A stretch of 64,000 nt of DNA, taken from positions 124,001 through 188,000 of the forward strand of contig OZ247586.1 of NCBI GenBank assembly GCA_965233855.1, in the 5' to 3' direction. The notes beneath the pieces were generated by a model. The model was not told the origin of the DNA, made no database searches, and saw only the letters and a list, made by a program, of their open reading frames with translations. Position numbers and translations under genes: made by a program. Shown here one piece after another: positions 46,073 to 55,498 of the stretch (positions within the stretch are counted from its first letter, which is position 1; each line of letters begins with the position of its first letter). Source of the DNA: Megaera_A sp965233855. Lineage in GTDB: Bacteria; Pseudomonadota; Alphaproteobacteria; Rickettsiales; Rickettsiaceae.

Positions 46073-49000
46073 ATGGGAAATAATTTAACTATTCAAAAAT
46101 CACTAGCTCTTAGCAAACTCAATTGCAAAATTGACGATTTTAGTACGGAAATACTAGATCTTGTTAGTGCAACTAGTAAAGGTGAATTATATACAAAATT
46201 TGTTGAAAGATTTTTAATGTATATTCCAGTTGATTATAGATCCAGAGATAAAATTAAACTTTTTGGAGACTTCACTCACGAAGCATATGATTTCTTTCTG
46301 CACAAACCTGAAGGATCTAGAAAAATTGAAATTCTGACCAATGAGTTTCAAAATAATCCTTCAATAACAATTCTTATTTCAGCAGAAAATCGTCCATTTA
46401 TTATTGACTCACTGAATAGTTTAATGTCGAAACTTGCACTGCAACCAATTTTCACTTTCCACCCCGTGATCACAGCCACTAGGGACAATAAAGGAACTCT
46501 TCAAAAAATTGATACACATGATAAAAATACTATACATGAAGCACTTGTCTACATCAAAGTCCTGGGTAGCTTTGATGAAAAAGATATTGAAGATATTAAA
46601 TCTGAAATTAACAATATAATTGACCTAGTTGACTATACTTACAACTCTTGGCAATCATTGCTTAATAAGTTAATTGGCATTACAACCGACATAGTCCATC
46701 ACAAAGATATCTATGAAAAAGCTCTATTACCTGCAGAAGAAACTTTAGATTTCTTGAATTGGCTACAAAAAAATAATATTACTTTTTTAGGAGCTGCTGA
46801 CTTTGATATTAAAACTAAAAAACTCTCAAGTGAAGAAGGGGTTAAAGAAATATGGAAGAATAATCTAGAAGAAATATCAACAATTATTGACTTTTCTAAA
46901 AGCGAATATTACGAAAATAAATTAGCTATGCTGGGTAAAATCAACAAAATTTCCCCGGTACATAGAAATGCGCTAGTTGATTATATTCTCATAAAAAAAC
47001 TAGATGAAAATGGTGAGTACAAAGGTGGAACCATTATTTTTGGCCTCTACGGTACAGCAATTTATTTCCAATCCATTAAAACCATTCCTATTTTAAGGGG
47101 AAAAATGAACCATGTTCTTGATGAATCTGGTTTTCCTATGAATGGATATAATGCTAAAAAAATTAAGAATATCATTGAATCATTGCCACGTGATACTTTA
47201 ATCCAAATTGATGAGGATGATCTTTATTGTATGTGTATTCATATGCTATCAAGCATGCGTAGCCACAAACTTAAATTATTTGTCCAAAAAGATTGGTCTA
47301 ACTCTTTTGTAAATATTATTGTTTTCCTTCCAAGAGAAAGACTGACACCTGAAGTATATAATGAAATTAGCTGCTATCTTACTGATAAATTTGAGAGCGA
47401 GATTATTGCAGACGATATTACAGTAGTTGCACAGAATTTCTCACATCTTTTTACAACACTTGCTGTTGAAGATCCTACAAAACTTGAGTTTGATCACGAT
47501 GAAATGGAACGTGACTTAGTAAAAATAACTACTAATTGGTCTGATGGTTTACTGCACAAATTATGCGAAGAGTTAGGTGAATATGAAGGCGGCATACGTC
47601 ATAAAGAAATAGAACCTTCATTCCCAGCTGAATATCGTCATAAATTCAATGCAGAATCTACAATTGATGACGTTCATCACCTTGAACAAGCCTCTCAAAA
47701 AGGCAAAATAGTAGTAAATCTTATCAAAGGAACTGACAACGAATATTCTCTAAAATTCTACAGCCCTGAAATTAGCTTAACACTCTCAGACACATTGCCA
47801 GCAATAGAGAATTTAGGCTTCACTGCCATTGATGAACAAAGTTTTGCGATCAAAGAATCAAATGATTTTAAACATAGCTGGATATATGAATTTAAACTTG
47901 AGAGCCCTATAAAAATAGAAGTTCCTTTTACAGAGTTAAAAAGTAATATTGAGATAGCTCTAGGAAAAATGGGTGAAGGTGAACTTGCTAGTGACTCATT
48001 AAGCAAACTACTTGTTTTATCAGGCATTGACTGGACTAAAGTAAAATTACTCAAAGCTTTATCGCGATATTTACATCAAACTGGACTACCCTATGGAAAA
48101 GGCTACGTACAGCAAACTCTAGTAAAACACAATAAATACACTGAAAAGCTTATTGAATATTTTGCATTTAAACACGACCCGCGAAATAATTCAAGCCAGC
48201 AAGCAGAGTTATTATCAAATGAAATGAAGGATTATCTTGATACTGTATCGAGCAGTACAGAAGATAAAGTTCTGCAAAATATGTATGGCGCAGTAGATGC
48301 AATAGTCAGAACCAACTTTTATCAACTTAAAGATAACAACTTAAAAAATTACCTATCATTCAAATTTGATTCTAGCAGAGTTCCAGACCTACCTCTACCT
48401 CGCCCTTATGCCGAAATTTTTGTCTATGCAAATGATTTTGAAGGAATACATCTTCGAGGAGGAAAAGTTGCACGTGGGGGGCTTCGCTGGTCTGATCGTG
48501 GTGAGGATTATAGAACAGAAGTTCTAGGTCTGATGAAATCACAAATGACAAAAAACACAGTTATTGTTCCTGTAGGCTCAAAAGGATGTTTTTATATCAA
48601 TTTCACTCAAGGAGAAATGAACAGAGATGACTACATGAAAAAAGTAGTTAATTGTTACAAAAACTTTCTAAGAGGGCTTTTGGATTTAACAGATAATTTA
48701 GTCGATGGTAAAATAGTGCAACCATTAAACACTATTACTCACGATGCTGAAAATCCATATTTAGTTGTTGCAGCAGATAAGGGCACAGCCACATTCTCCG
48801 ATTTTGCTAATGATGTATCAAACGAATATAATTTTTGGCTTGGAGATGCATTTGCCTCCGGCGGATCAGTCGGATATGACCATAAAAAAATGGGGATTAC
48901 AGCAAAAGGAGCTTGGATTTCAGCTCAATCACATTTCCTAGATATGGGAATAGATATTCAAAACGAGCCATTTACAGCAATTGGAATAGGAGATATGTCT

Positions 49001-50878
49001 GGTGATGTTTTTGGCAATGGTATGCTTCTTTCAAAATTCACGAGGCTAATTGCTGCATTTAATCATCGACATATTTTCATAGACCCAAATCCTGACCATG
49101 TAACTAGCTATAAAGAAAGATTAAGATTATTTACAACCCCAAGAACAACCTGGGATGATTATGATTTAAAACTTATCTCAAAAGGCGGAGGAATATTTGA
49201 CAGATCTAGTAAACTTTTAGATATTTCACCAGAAATACAGGATTTACTTGACCTAAATATAAATACTATTACGCCCGATAATCTCATACGCGCTATCCTA
49301 AAATCAAAAGTAGATTTACTATGGAATGGAGGGATTGGAACATATGTTAAAGCATCTGTAGAAAATAATGTTGATATTGGAGATAAGGCAAATGATGCAC
49401 TAAGAGTGAATGGAAACGAAGTTCGAGCAAAAGTAATTGGCGAAGGTGGAAACCTTGGATTATCGCAATTAGGGCGTATAGAATATGCACTTAATGGCGG
49501 AACAATGAACACAGACTTTATTGATAATTCAGCTGGTGTTGATTGTTCCGATCATGAGGTAAATATTAAGATTGCCCTCAATAGTGCGGTTGCATCTGGA
49601 AAAATATCCATGAAAGAACGCAATATTTTACTCGAACAAATGACAGAATCAGTCGAGGAATTAGTTCTAGTAGATAATTATGATCAAAACTTAGCTTTAA
49701 CTGTTTTATCCCGCTCTCCAACGCTAAACATTGAATCATTTAGCCAATTAACAAAAGAGCTAGAAAAGGAAGGTTTATTAAATAGTGAGGTTGAATTTTT
49801 ACCGAATAAATCAGAATTATCACGAAGGGCAGTTTCAGATGAAGGAATGACTAGATCTGAATTATCTGTATTGCTTTCATACAGTAAAATGTCTCTAGAT
49901 ATGGACTTGTCTAGCACTTCATTTACAGAAGACGAATATTTCAAAAAACATTTATACAATTATTTCCCGTCTTTGATGCAGGAAAAATTTGCTGATGAAA
50001 TAGACAACCACCCGTTGAAACAAGAAATTATTCGTACTGTAATTACTAATAAGCTTGTTAATCAAGTAGGTGGACCGGTCATTAGCTCTATAAAAAAGGA
50101 AACGGGTGGTCATTCTTGTGATATCGCAAGAGCTCACGCAGTGGTAGTAGAAGTTTTTGATTTAGAAAATTTATGGAATCAAACTGCAAAATTAGATCAC
50201 TCAATTGATATTAATATCAAAGTAGAAATGCTCAGCGACTTAGTGCGTATAATGAGAAGAGGAATCACTTGGTTTGTCAGAAATATAAAAGCTCCAATAA
50301 ATATTTCTAAAACTATTGAAATATACAGAGAACAAACCCACGAATTAACAGATATTATTAGCAAATTACTAGTTGGAACCACAAAAACAAGATTTTTTAG
50401 TCGTATTGAGCAATTCACAAATGCTGGAGTGGACAAAAAATTGGCTAAATCTGTAGCTACTCTTGAGGTTTTAGTCTCAGCGTTTGATATAATTTTCATT
50501 GCCAAACAAGCTAAGATGGAAAATGAGGATATAGCGAACTTATATTTCGAGTGCGGCGACCTATTAAGCATTGACTGGCTACGACAATCATGCGAAGCTC
50601 AGATTGACCAATCTTTTTGGAATAGATTATCAGTTCAATCTTTAAAAGATGATTTTTATGATAAGCAAAGGCGCCTAATTAAAGCAATTATATTAAATGC
50701 TAATGGCAATGGAGGAGTTCCAAAACTGAAAACATGGCTAAAACAGAATGCATCTGATGCGCATATTTTTGTAAGCTTTATTGAAGATATAAAATTGCAA
50801 GAAGCTCTAAACCTTAATATGATAATTTTAGCAAATAAAAAACTGGAGATCTTTTTAAGAAAATTAGAGGTTAGTTAA
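46073..50878 (+). CDS. gdhB: NAD-specific glutamate dehydrogenase, large (L-GDH180-like)
   Basis: The 1601-residue protein belongs to the bacterial NAD-GDH family with long N- and C-terminal regulatory arms. The catalytic core (about residues 780-1180) contains GGLRWSDRGEDYRTEVLGLMKSQMTKN, VGSKGCF and the Rossmann region AIGIGDMSGDVFGNGML. The N-terminus has ACT-like domains (ILISAENRPFIIDSLNSLM). It converts glutamate to 2-oxoglutarate, the main carbon entry of glutamate-feeding intracellular bacteria. ATG at 46073 is chosen because the longer frame from 45959 overlaps the divergent mnmE start. The gene symbol is loosely used in this family. Confidence 0.93.
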   Translation: MGNNLTIQKSLALSKLNCKIDDFSTEILDLVSATSKGELYTKFVERFLMYIPVDYRSRDKIKLFGDFTHEAYDFFLHKPEGSRKIEILTNEFQNNPSITILISAENRPFIIDSLNSLMSKLALQPIFTFHPVITATRDNKGTLQKIDTHDKNTIHEALVYIKVLGSFDEKDIEDIKSEINNIIDLVDYTYNSWQSLLNKLIGITTDIVHHKDIYEKALLPAEETLDFLNWLQKNNITFLGAADFDIKTKKLSSEEGVKEIWKNNLEEISTIIDFSKSEYYENKLAMLGKINKISPVHRNALVDYILIKKLDENGEYKGGTIIFGLYGTAIYFQSIKTIPILRGKMNHVLDESGFPMNGYNAKKIKNIIESLPRDTLIQIDEDDLYCMCIHMLSSMRSHKLKLFVQKDWSNSFVNIIVFLPRERLTPEVYNEISCYLTDKFESEIIADDITVVAQNFSHLFTTLAVEDPTKLEFDHDEMERDLVKITTNWSDGLLHKLCEELGEYEGGIRHKEIEPSFPAEYRHKFNAESTIDDVHHLEQASQKGKIVVNLIKGTDNEYSLKFYSPEISLTLSDTLPAIENLGFTAIDEQSFAIKESNDFKHSWIYEFKLESPIKIEVPFTELKSNIEIALGKMGEGELASDSLSKLLVLSGIDWTKVKLLKALSRYLHQTGLPYGKGYVQQTLVKHNKYTEKLIEYFAFKHDPRNNSSQQAELLSNEMKDYLDTVSSSTEDKVLQNMYGAVDAIVRTNFYQLKDNNLKNYLSFKFDSSRVPDLPLPRPYAEIFVYANDFEGIHLRGGKVARGGLRWSDRGEDYRTEVLGLMKSQMTKNTVIVPVGSKGCFYINFTQGEMNRDDYMKKVVNCYKNFLRGLLDLTDNLVDGKIVQPLNTITHDAENPYLVVAADKGTATFSDFANDVSNEYNFWLGDAFASGGSVGYDHKKMGITAKGAWISAQSHFLDMGIDIQNEPFTAIGIGDMSGDVFGNGMLLSKFTRLIAAFNHRHIFIDPNPDHVTSYKERLRLFTTPRTTWDDYDLKLISKGGGIFDRSSKLLDISPEIQDLLDLNINTITPDNLIRAILKSKVDLLWNGGIGTYVKASVENNVDIGDKANDALRVNGNEVRAKVIGEGGNLGLSQLGRIEYALNGGTMNTDFIDNSAGVDCSDHEVNIKIALNSAVASGKISMKERNILLEQMTESVEELVLVDNYDQNLALTVLSRSPTLNIESFSQLTKELEKEGLLNSEVEFLPNKSELSRRAVSDEGMTRSELSVLLSYSKMSLDMDLSSTSFTEDEYFKKHLYNYFPSLMQEKFADEIDNHPLKQEIIRTVITNKLVNQVGGPVISSIKKETGGHSCDIARAHAVVVEVFDLENLWNQTAKLDHSIDINIKVEMLSDLVRIMRRGITWFVRNIKAPINISKTIEIYREQTHELTDIISKLLVGTTKTRFFSRIEQFTNAGVDKKLAKSVATLEVLVSAFDIIFIAKQAKMENEDIANLYFECGDLLSIDWLRQSCEAQIDQSFWNRLSVQSLKDDFYDKQRRLIKAIILNANGNGGVPKLKTWLKQNASDAHIFVSFIEDIKLQEALNLNMIILANKKLEIFLRKLEVS

Positions 50879-50879
50879 A

Positions 50880-51299
50880 ATGCCCTCAAAATTAAAAGAA
50901 GCTAGAGAAGAAGCGGGGTATAGTATTAAAGAAGTTGCAGAAAAACTTAATATTCGAAAGCAATATATTATTTGCTTAGAAGAAGAAGATTTTCAAGGTA
51001 TTCCAGGACAAGTATATGTTGAAGGATACACTAGAATGTACTATGAATTTCTTGGACTAGAACCCCCGTACAAAGATTCTCAACAAATAAAAAAGAAACT
51101 TAAAATTAAGACTGACAACCAAAAACAAATTAAAAAACAATATATAATATTATTTTCAATAATATTATTAATTTTAATCGTAATAATTTATTCAAAGCTC
51201 AAACCATTAAACGAAGCAACGCCAGATTATGAAATAATACAAAATATACAGAAAGAACATGGAAATAACGAAGAAGAATTTGACCGATCTAATTCATGA
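50880..51299 (+). CDS. RodZ-like helix-turn-helix membrane protein
   Basis: The 139-residue protein starts one base after the GDH stop codon. It has an N-terminal HTH_25 domain (LKEAREEAGYSIKEVAEKLNIRKQYI, EEDFQGIPGQVYVEGYTRMY) and a single membrane helix (IILFSIILLILIVIIYSK, about 84-103), followed by a short periplasmic tail without the beta domain of full-length RodZ. RodZ links MreB to the membrane; this short form may do so too. The TGA stop overlaps the next gene by 41 bases. Confidence 0.75.
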   Translation: MPSKLKEAREEAGYSIKEVAEKLNIRKQYIICLEEEDFQGIPGQVYVEGYTRMYYEFLGLEPPYKDSQQIKKKLKIKTDNQKQIKKQYIILFSIILLILIVIIYSKLKPLNEATPDYEIIQNIQKEHGNNEEEFDRSNS

Positions 51300-51492
51300 G
51301 ATTGGAGAAAAAATTGAAAAATTAAATACTCAGCTTGCTAAGCAAGAAGAAACGATAGAAGATTTAAAATATCAGAACGAGAATTTAAAGAAAGATAATC
51401 GTAATACTCTTGATCAAATTAAAGAATATATAGAAGAGCTTGAACAAATAAGAAATCATTATGTCAATAGTAACAATAACACTAGCAAATAA
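51259..51492 (+). CDS. Small coiled-coil protein upstream of zapA
   Basis: The 77-residue protein is almost entirely a heptad-patterned coiled coil (LIHEIGEKIEKLNTQLAKQEETIEDL...). It overlaps the RodZ-like gene by 41 bases and zapA by 32 bases. Such double overlaps usually indicate a real, coupled gene. A small coiled-coil gene directly upstream of zapA is common in alphaproteobacteria and may have a ZapB-like role in division; the family was not identified further. Confidence 0.65.
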   Translation: MEITKKNLTDLIHEIGEKIEKLNTQLAKQEETIEDLKYQNENLKKDNRNTLDQIKEYIEELEQIRNHYVNSNNNTSK

Positions 51493-51763
51493 ACATTTTA
51501 AATTAGCCTGTTCAGAAGAAAGTAAACCTCACATTGAGAAGCTAGCAGAAAAACTTGATCTTGAATTAGATGATACCTCCAAAAGCAATCCTTCTGCTTC
51601 ATTTGAAATGCTGCTTGTCATGACGGCTCTTAGTTTAATGGATGATAAACAATCCAAAGCAACTGAATCTGGTGGAGAACTATTAAAAAAAGCAGGTTTA
51701 GACCAACAAAAACTACTTACATCTATTTTTGAAGAATTAAAAATTGTTGCAAAGAAAGTCTAA
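51461..51763 (+). CDS. zapA: Cell division protein ZapA
   Basis: The 100-residue protein has the ZapA N-terminal fold (VTITLANKHFKLACSEESKPHIEKLAEKLD), an alpha/beta head followed by a helix (ASFEMLLVMTALSLMDD). ZapA cross-links FtsZ filaments. Immediately after it comes the 6S RNA, an arrangement seen across proteobacteria, which supports both calls. Confidence 0.88.
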   Translation: MSIVTITLANKHFKLACSEESKPHIEKLAEKLDLELDDTSKSNPSASFEMLLVMTALSLMDDKQSKATESGGELLKKAGLDQQKLLTSIFEELKIVAKKV

Positions 51764-51830
51764 AAATGATAAAATTCACAGAATGATAGGTGCATTAATA
51801 TTAATTAATATCTCTTATATGCACATTTGG

Positions 51831-51986
51831 AACTGCTTGGTTCGTTAGAATGGATATATAATTCCTCTGGACTATAAGCTTTTTTTCGGGATTGGTCCCT
51901 GACATCGCCGTGGCGTTGTTACTACCGAACCCACCTTTTACATACAGGTTCCGATGGCGAACTTTGTTCGACGGCCGAAGTGGTTC
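51831..51986 (+). ncRNA. ssrS: 6S RNA (regulator of RNA polymerase)
   Basis: The 5' arm GAACTGCTTGGTTCG (51831-51845) pairs with the 3' arm CGGCCGAAGTGGTTC (51972-51986) through 9 contiguous pairs, including G-U, and then a partly paired extension. Between the arms lie segments such as GGGATTGGTCCCTGACATCG and CCGTGGCG. Length (about 156) and position directly downstream of zapA fit 6S RNA, which sequesters sigma70 RNA polymerase by mimicking an open promoter. The call rests on synteny and the closing stem; no covariance search was possible. No formyl-THF cyclo-ligase follows, unlike in many species. Confidence 0.65.
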
Positions 51987-52032
51987 TAAATTTTCTATTT
52001 TGAGACAAGGCTAAATTATACAAGATTAACTC

Positions 52033-52908
52033 TCACTTAATACTTTGCTCTTTTCTAGCTATAGCTCTTTGCAACCTAGGAAATATACAATAAATCATAA
52101 ACATAAGTAATGTATATTCAAGAATTCCACTAACAATCTTTGTAGTAGAATTCAACATAATCGTAGGGATTGCCATGGATAAAGTTGCTAACATTATATA
52201 AGACATAGCTACCGAACTAATATGATTTGCAGAAAACATACCAGGCTCAAAATGCCATCGCGATATAGTTTTTAATGAAAATCCAAACCCAATCAGAGCA
52301 CCTGTTGCTACAACAAAATTTTGTGAATATATATCATCTTCTGCCGTCAGGAAATATAAGAAAAGCACAATCCATAACAACCCCCAATAGCTTGAGCTTT
52401 GCTTATTCAACCATTTATGATAAGTGTTTTGCATAAAATCTGTACGCCACCAAATTAAAGTAATAAGACCAAATGCTAATCCACCTATAACATCTGCCAA
52501 ACTATGCACACCAAGATAAACTCGTGATACTAAGATAATACTGACCATAAATATCGACAAAGCTTTTGCATATGTTTTTTTCCATCTAAGGGCAATAATT
52601 CCCCAAAATATTGTTGCAATCATAATGTCCCCACTTGGAAAACCAAGCATAGAGTCTACAGGTATTAAGTGTAAATCTTCGTGCGGCCTAAGAATAGCAA
52701 AACTATTTTTTAAAATTAAATTTAGCAAAATAGAAAATGGTATTATAGCACCAAGCTGCACAAAAGTTTTCCCGCCAGGTCTAAGCCAAAAACCAATTGC
52801 AATAATCGACATATAGAAAACACTACTCGCCATGAACGGCATCAGTGTAAAGAATTCTGTCAATCCATCTGATCGCATCTCTATCAATAACCACTCAAAT
52901 TCAGTCAT
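52033..52908 (-). CDS. PAP2-family membrane phosphatase
   Basis: The 291-residue protein has about 8 membrane helices. The acid phosphatase motif appears as KNSFAILRP (motif 1), FPSGD (motif 2, with the usual PSGH His replaced by Asp) and SRVYLGVHSLADVIGG (motif 3, Arg and His). PAP2 enzymes dephosphorylate undecaprenyl pyrophosphate, phosphatidic acid or lipid A. The Asp in motif 2 may affect catalysis. The helices beyond motif 3 (about residues 175-280) are an additional membrane domain of unknown role. Confidence 0.8.
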   Translation of the reverse strand: MTEFEWLLIEMRSDGLTEFFTLMPFMASSVFYMSIIAIGFWLRPGGKTFVQLGAIIPFSILLNLILKNSFAILRPHEDLHLIPVDSMLGFPSGDIMIATIFWGIIALRWKKTYAKALSIFMVSIILVSRVYLGVHSLADVIGGLAFGLITLIWWRTDFMQNTYHKWLNKQSSSYWGLLWIVLFLYFLTAEDDIYSQNFVVATGALIGFGFSLKTISRWHFEPGMFSANHISSVAMSYIMLATLSMAIPTIMLNSTTKIVSGILEYTLLMFMIYCIFPRLQRAIARKEQSIK

Positions 52909-53002
52909 ATAATCTAATTTAATCTTATTATGCTTTAATGTTACAAGATATTTTCTAAGACTAAGAAGAAATTACTAGAAGTCTCCAAAAGAAACTCTCA
53001 CC

Positions 53003-53839
53003 CTATATCTTTTTAGCAATTAAAATTATTCCACCCAATGTCCCAGATTCCATTGCCTCTAATAAATGTTTATACCTTTCAACGACAAGATTAATCTCTT
53101 CATCTGTATAACCACCGGCTTTCAACATATCAATTTTTGCTTCAATTTTCGTAAGCATAGCATTATACCAAAACTTATATTTCTCTGTTACATCATTTTC
53201 TTCAATAATTTCCCAACCAAGAATTTTCATCATCATTTTAAATTTATCCAACTTAATTGGAAACATATTGCTTCCAGAGAGGCTTTTTATAGTATCACTA
53301 CTAGATTTATCTTTTAAATAATAATCAAAAATAGCTAATATTGCTCCTTCTTTACTAATCGCTTTCAAACGTTGTAACATTGAGACTTTGTCTTTTAAAG
53401 CATGAACAACATTGAAACTATAAATAAATGAGAAGAATTCATCTTCAAATATTTTGGTAAGTTTAGTTACATCAGCGACCTTAAATTTAACAGATGGATA
53501 ATTATGTTTTGCTTCTTCTATCAATTTTTCATTAATATCAATTGCCCAAATATTACTATAGCCCTCTTTTTGCATAAAATAAGCGGCAGCCCCAGTGCCA
53601 CATCCAATCTCTAGACTACTACCTTCTTTAATATTTGGCACTTTCAGAATTATCTTACTATTAAAAAGATTAATAGCTTCAGCGCCACCTGAATGAGCAA
53701 AATTCCCTTCTCTTAAAGTTTGTATAAGTTTTTTCACTCTACCTTTTACTAAAAGAGCGGCTTCTTCTTTTGCTTCATCAGCGCCTCCTCCATGACCTCC
53801 AGCAAACACCTGAGAAGAACAAGATAAAGAGATCATCAA
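53003..53839 (-). CDS. Class I SAM-dependent methyltransferase with signal peptide-like N-terminus
   Basis: The Rossmann methyltransferase domain (about residues 60-185) has motif I SSLEIGCGTGAAAYFM and the acidic loop IWAIDINEKLIEEAK. The N-terminus is hydrophobic and ends in VFA-GG, like an export signal. The first in-frame initiator is TTG at 53839, but it has no ribosome binding site. The frame stays open upstream to the def stop (53867) and would add RILKII after a GTT codon at 53860, which sits 10 bases from an AGAGG. A lost or non-standard start codon is therefore likely. An exported methyltransferase is unusual; the C-terminal part is not recognised. Confidence 0.65.
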   Translation of the reverse strand: MMISLSCSSQVFAGGHGGGADEAKEEAALLVKGRVKKLIQTLREGNFAHSGGAEAINLFNSKIILKVPNIKEGSSLEIGCGTGAAAYFMQKEGYSNIWAIDINEKLIEEAKHNYPSVKFKVADVTKLTKIFEDEFFSFIYSFNVVHALKDKVSMLQRLKAISKEGAILAIFDYYLKDKSSSDTIKSLSGSNMFPIKLDKFKMMMKILGWEIIEENDVTEKYKFWYNAMLTKIEAKIDMLKAGGYTDEEINLVVERYKHLLEAMESGTLGGIILIAKKI

Positions 53840-53866
53840 AATAATTTTTAAAATTCTAACCGTATA

Positions 53867-54496
53867 TTAAACCTCTGAATCCTCTTCAATTACTATACCC
53901 TTCTTCTTTAAGATTTCATCAAAATGCTTTCTTTTTTCTTCTGGGAGTTCTGCTCTTCTCAAGGACAGCATTTCAGAAAAAGTACCTTGCGTACATTTTG
54001 GCGTCAAACGATCTGTTATAAGTAAACCATTTAGATGATCAATTTCATGCTGAAGAACACGTGCATAAAAACCTGATACTTTTTTTTCAATCAATTCACC
54101 ATCTTCATCTTGGTATTTTAGATTAATCGATTTATGTCTTTTTACCTTGCCATAAACACTTTTTACCGAATAACAACCTTCAAAATCACGAGCAAAACCA
54201 TCTTCTTCTATGGGGAAATATTCTGCATTAATGATTGTATGAAGAGGATATGACCTAACATCTTGCCGCAAAAGAGCTGCGCTCTCTGGTATATAAATTA
54301 TTGCTATTTTTTTTCGAATATCCACCTGAGGAGCGGCTATACCAACGCCTTCTGCTGCAAAAACAATATCTTTCATTTTTTGAATAATTTCTTTATCTTC
54401 ATCTGACAATGGGAAGCTCACCTTCTCTGCTTCGTTTTTAAGAGAAGAAACAAATCTATTCTCTTTCTCTTCAATAGTAATAATTTCCAATTCCAT
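53867..54496 (-). CDS. def: Peptide deformylase
   Basis: The 209-residue protein has the three deformylase motifs: GVGIAAPQ, EGCYS and HEIDH, which bind the catalytic Fe2+/Zn2+. It removes the formyl group from nascent chains. It is longer than the usual 165-190 residues, with an insert around residues 70-100 (AALLRQDVRSYPL) and a C-terminal tail, as in the second-type Def proteins of Rickettsiales. It is followed closely by the methyltransferase. Confidence 0.92.
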   Translation of the reverse strand: MELEIITIEEKENRFVSSLKNEAEKVSFPLSDEDKEIIQKMKDIVFAAEGVGIAAPQVDIRKKIAIIYIPESAALLRQDVRSYPLHTIINAEYFPIEEDGFARDFEGCYSVKSVYGKVKRHKSINLKYQDEDGELIEKKVSGFYARVLQHEIDHLNGLLITDRLTPKCTQGTFSEMLSLRRAELPEEKRKHFDEILKKKGIVIEEDSEV

Positions 54497-54679
54497 AAAA
54501 TTAATTCTTTAACTTTGCTAAAACTATCAAGCATTCATGTTGCATTGTAAATCTTTTTCTATCGATAGTAAAAGATTAGTATTTTATAAATTATAACATT
54601 ATGTTAAATTACTTTTGTACTCTACGCTATTTTTCTAATAACGTAGAATAATTAACTTGTAATTAGAATATAATCAACT

Positions 54680-55351
54680 ATGAAAAATTTAAAAAAACTT
54701 CCAGCAATTATTGCTGTTTCAACGCTTCTATCAAGCTCAGCACTTGCTGATAATGCCTTTGTAGTTGTTGGTCTTAACCTATCGACTACTGGTATTGGTG
54801 TTGAAGCTCGTACTCCAATCGCTGAAAATATCTATGGAAGAATCGGAGCTAACTATTTCAAATATTCACATAGCCTTAGTGATGGTGAGATTAATCTAAA
54901 AGGTGATTTAACTCTGCTTTCAGCACCAATTATGGTTGATTGACACCCTTTTGATCGCTCAGGATTCAGATTATCTGCAGGTGTTGCATATAATGGTAAT
55001 AAATTAAAAGCAAAAGGTCGTGCACTTCAAGGTGTCACACTCGAAGGGCATTACTTTAATGCAGCACAAGTTGGTTCTGTAACTGCTGAACTTACACTAG
55101 GTAACGCAATTGCCGGTGTTACATCAATTGGTTATGACAGCTCATTTGTTAGCAATGGACCACTTAGTTTCCATGCTGAGCTAGGTGCTATGTATACTGG
55201 AAAGCCAAAATTGTCTGTTAGTTCAACTGGTATCGGTGGAGCTGCATTCATTAATGAATATAAAAAAGATGCAGACAAAGCTTTTAAAGACATAGAAAAA
55301 TATCTTAAAGTTTATCCAATTCTTAAAATTGGTGTAAAGTACGCAATCTAA
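54680..55351 (+). pseudogene. Outer membrane beta-barrel protein interrupted by an in-frame UGA
   Basis: A signal peptide (MKNLKKLPAIIAV..., cleaved near ALA-D) leads a frame of 224 codons that is continuous to the TAA at 55349-55351, except for TGA at codon 88 (54941-54943). Upstream is LLSAPIMVD and downstream HPFDRSGFRLSAGVAYNGN. In homologues I recall this loop reads LLDWHPF.GGFRLSAG, so TGA stands for TGG (Trp). Frame and beta pattern are intact on both sides. UGA is a true stop in lptG, lptF and the RodZ-like gene here, so general recoding is excluded. There is no clear ribosome binding site; a TATAAT lies at 54669-54674, only 5 bases before the ATG. A typical terminator follows. Confidence 0.7.
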
Positions 55352-55374
55352 GCTTACTTAGCATAAAATATCTT

Positions 55375-55411
55375 AAGGGTACGTATTATTCATATTACGT
55401 GCCCTTTTTTT
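55375..55411 (+). terminator. Rho-independent terminator of the barrel gene
   Basis: AAGGGTACGTA (55375-55385) pairs with TACGTGCCCTT (55396-55406), an 11-bp stem with one G-T pair, followed by a run of seven T (55405-55411). Confidence 0.85.
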
Positions 55412-55498
55412 ATATTTTCCCTAATATTATTTTAATATTAGATTTTTCAAATATCATGCTAGTATAAATCTAGGATAATTTAATAGGTATTCCTACTT

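Noticed and set aside
54680..55351. Genome-wide UGA-to-Trp recoding as explanation for the in-frame UGA
   Set aside because: lptG, lptF and the RodZ-like gene end at UGA in positions that fit their families, so UGA is read as stop here. Selenocysteine is also unlikely because the expected residue is Trp and no SECIS-like hairpin follows.
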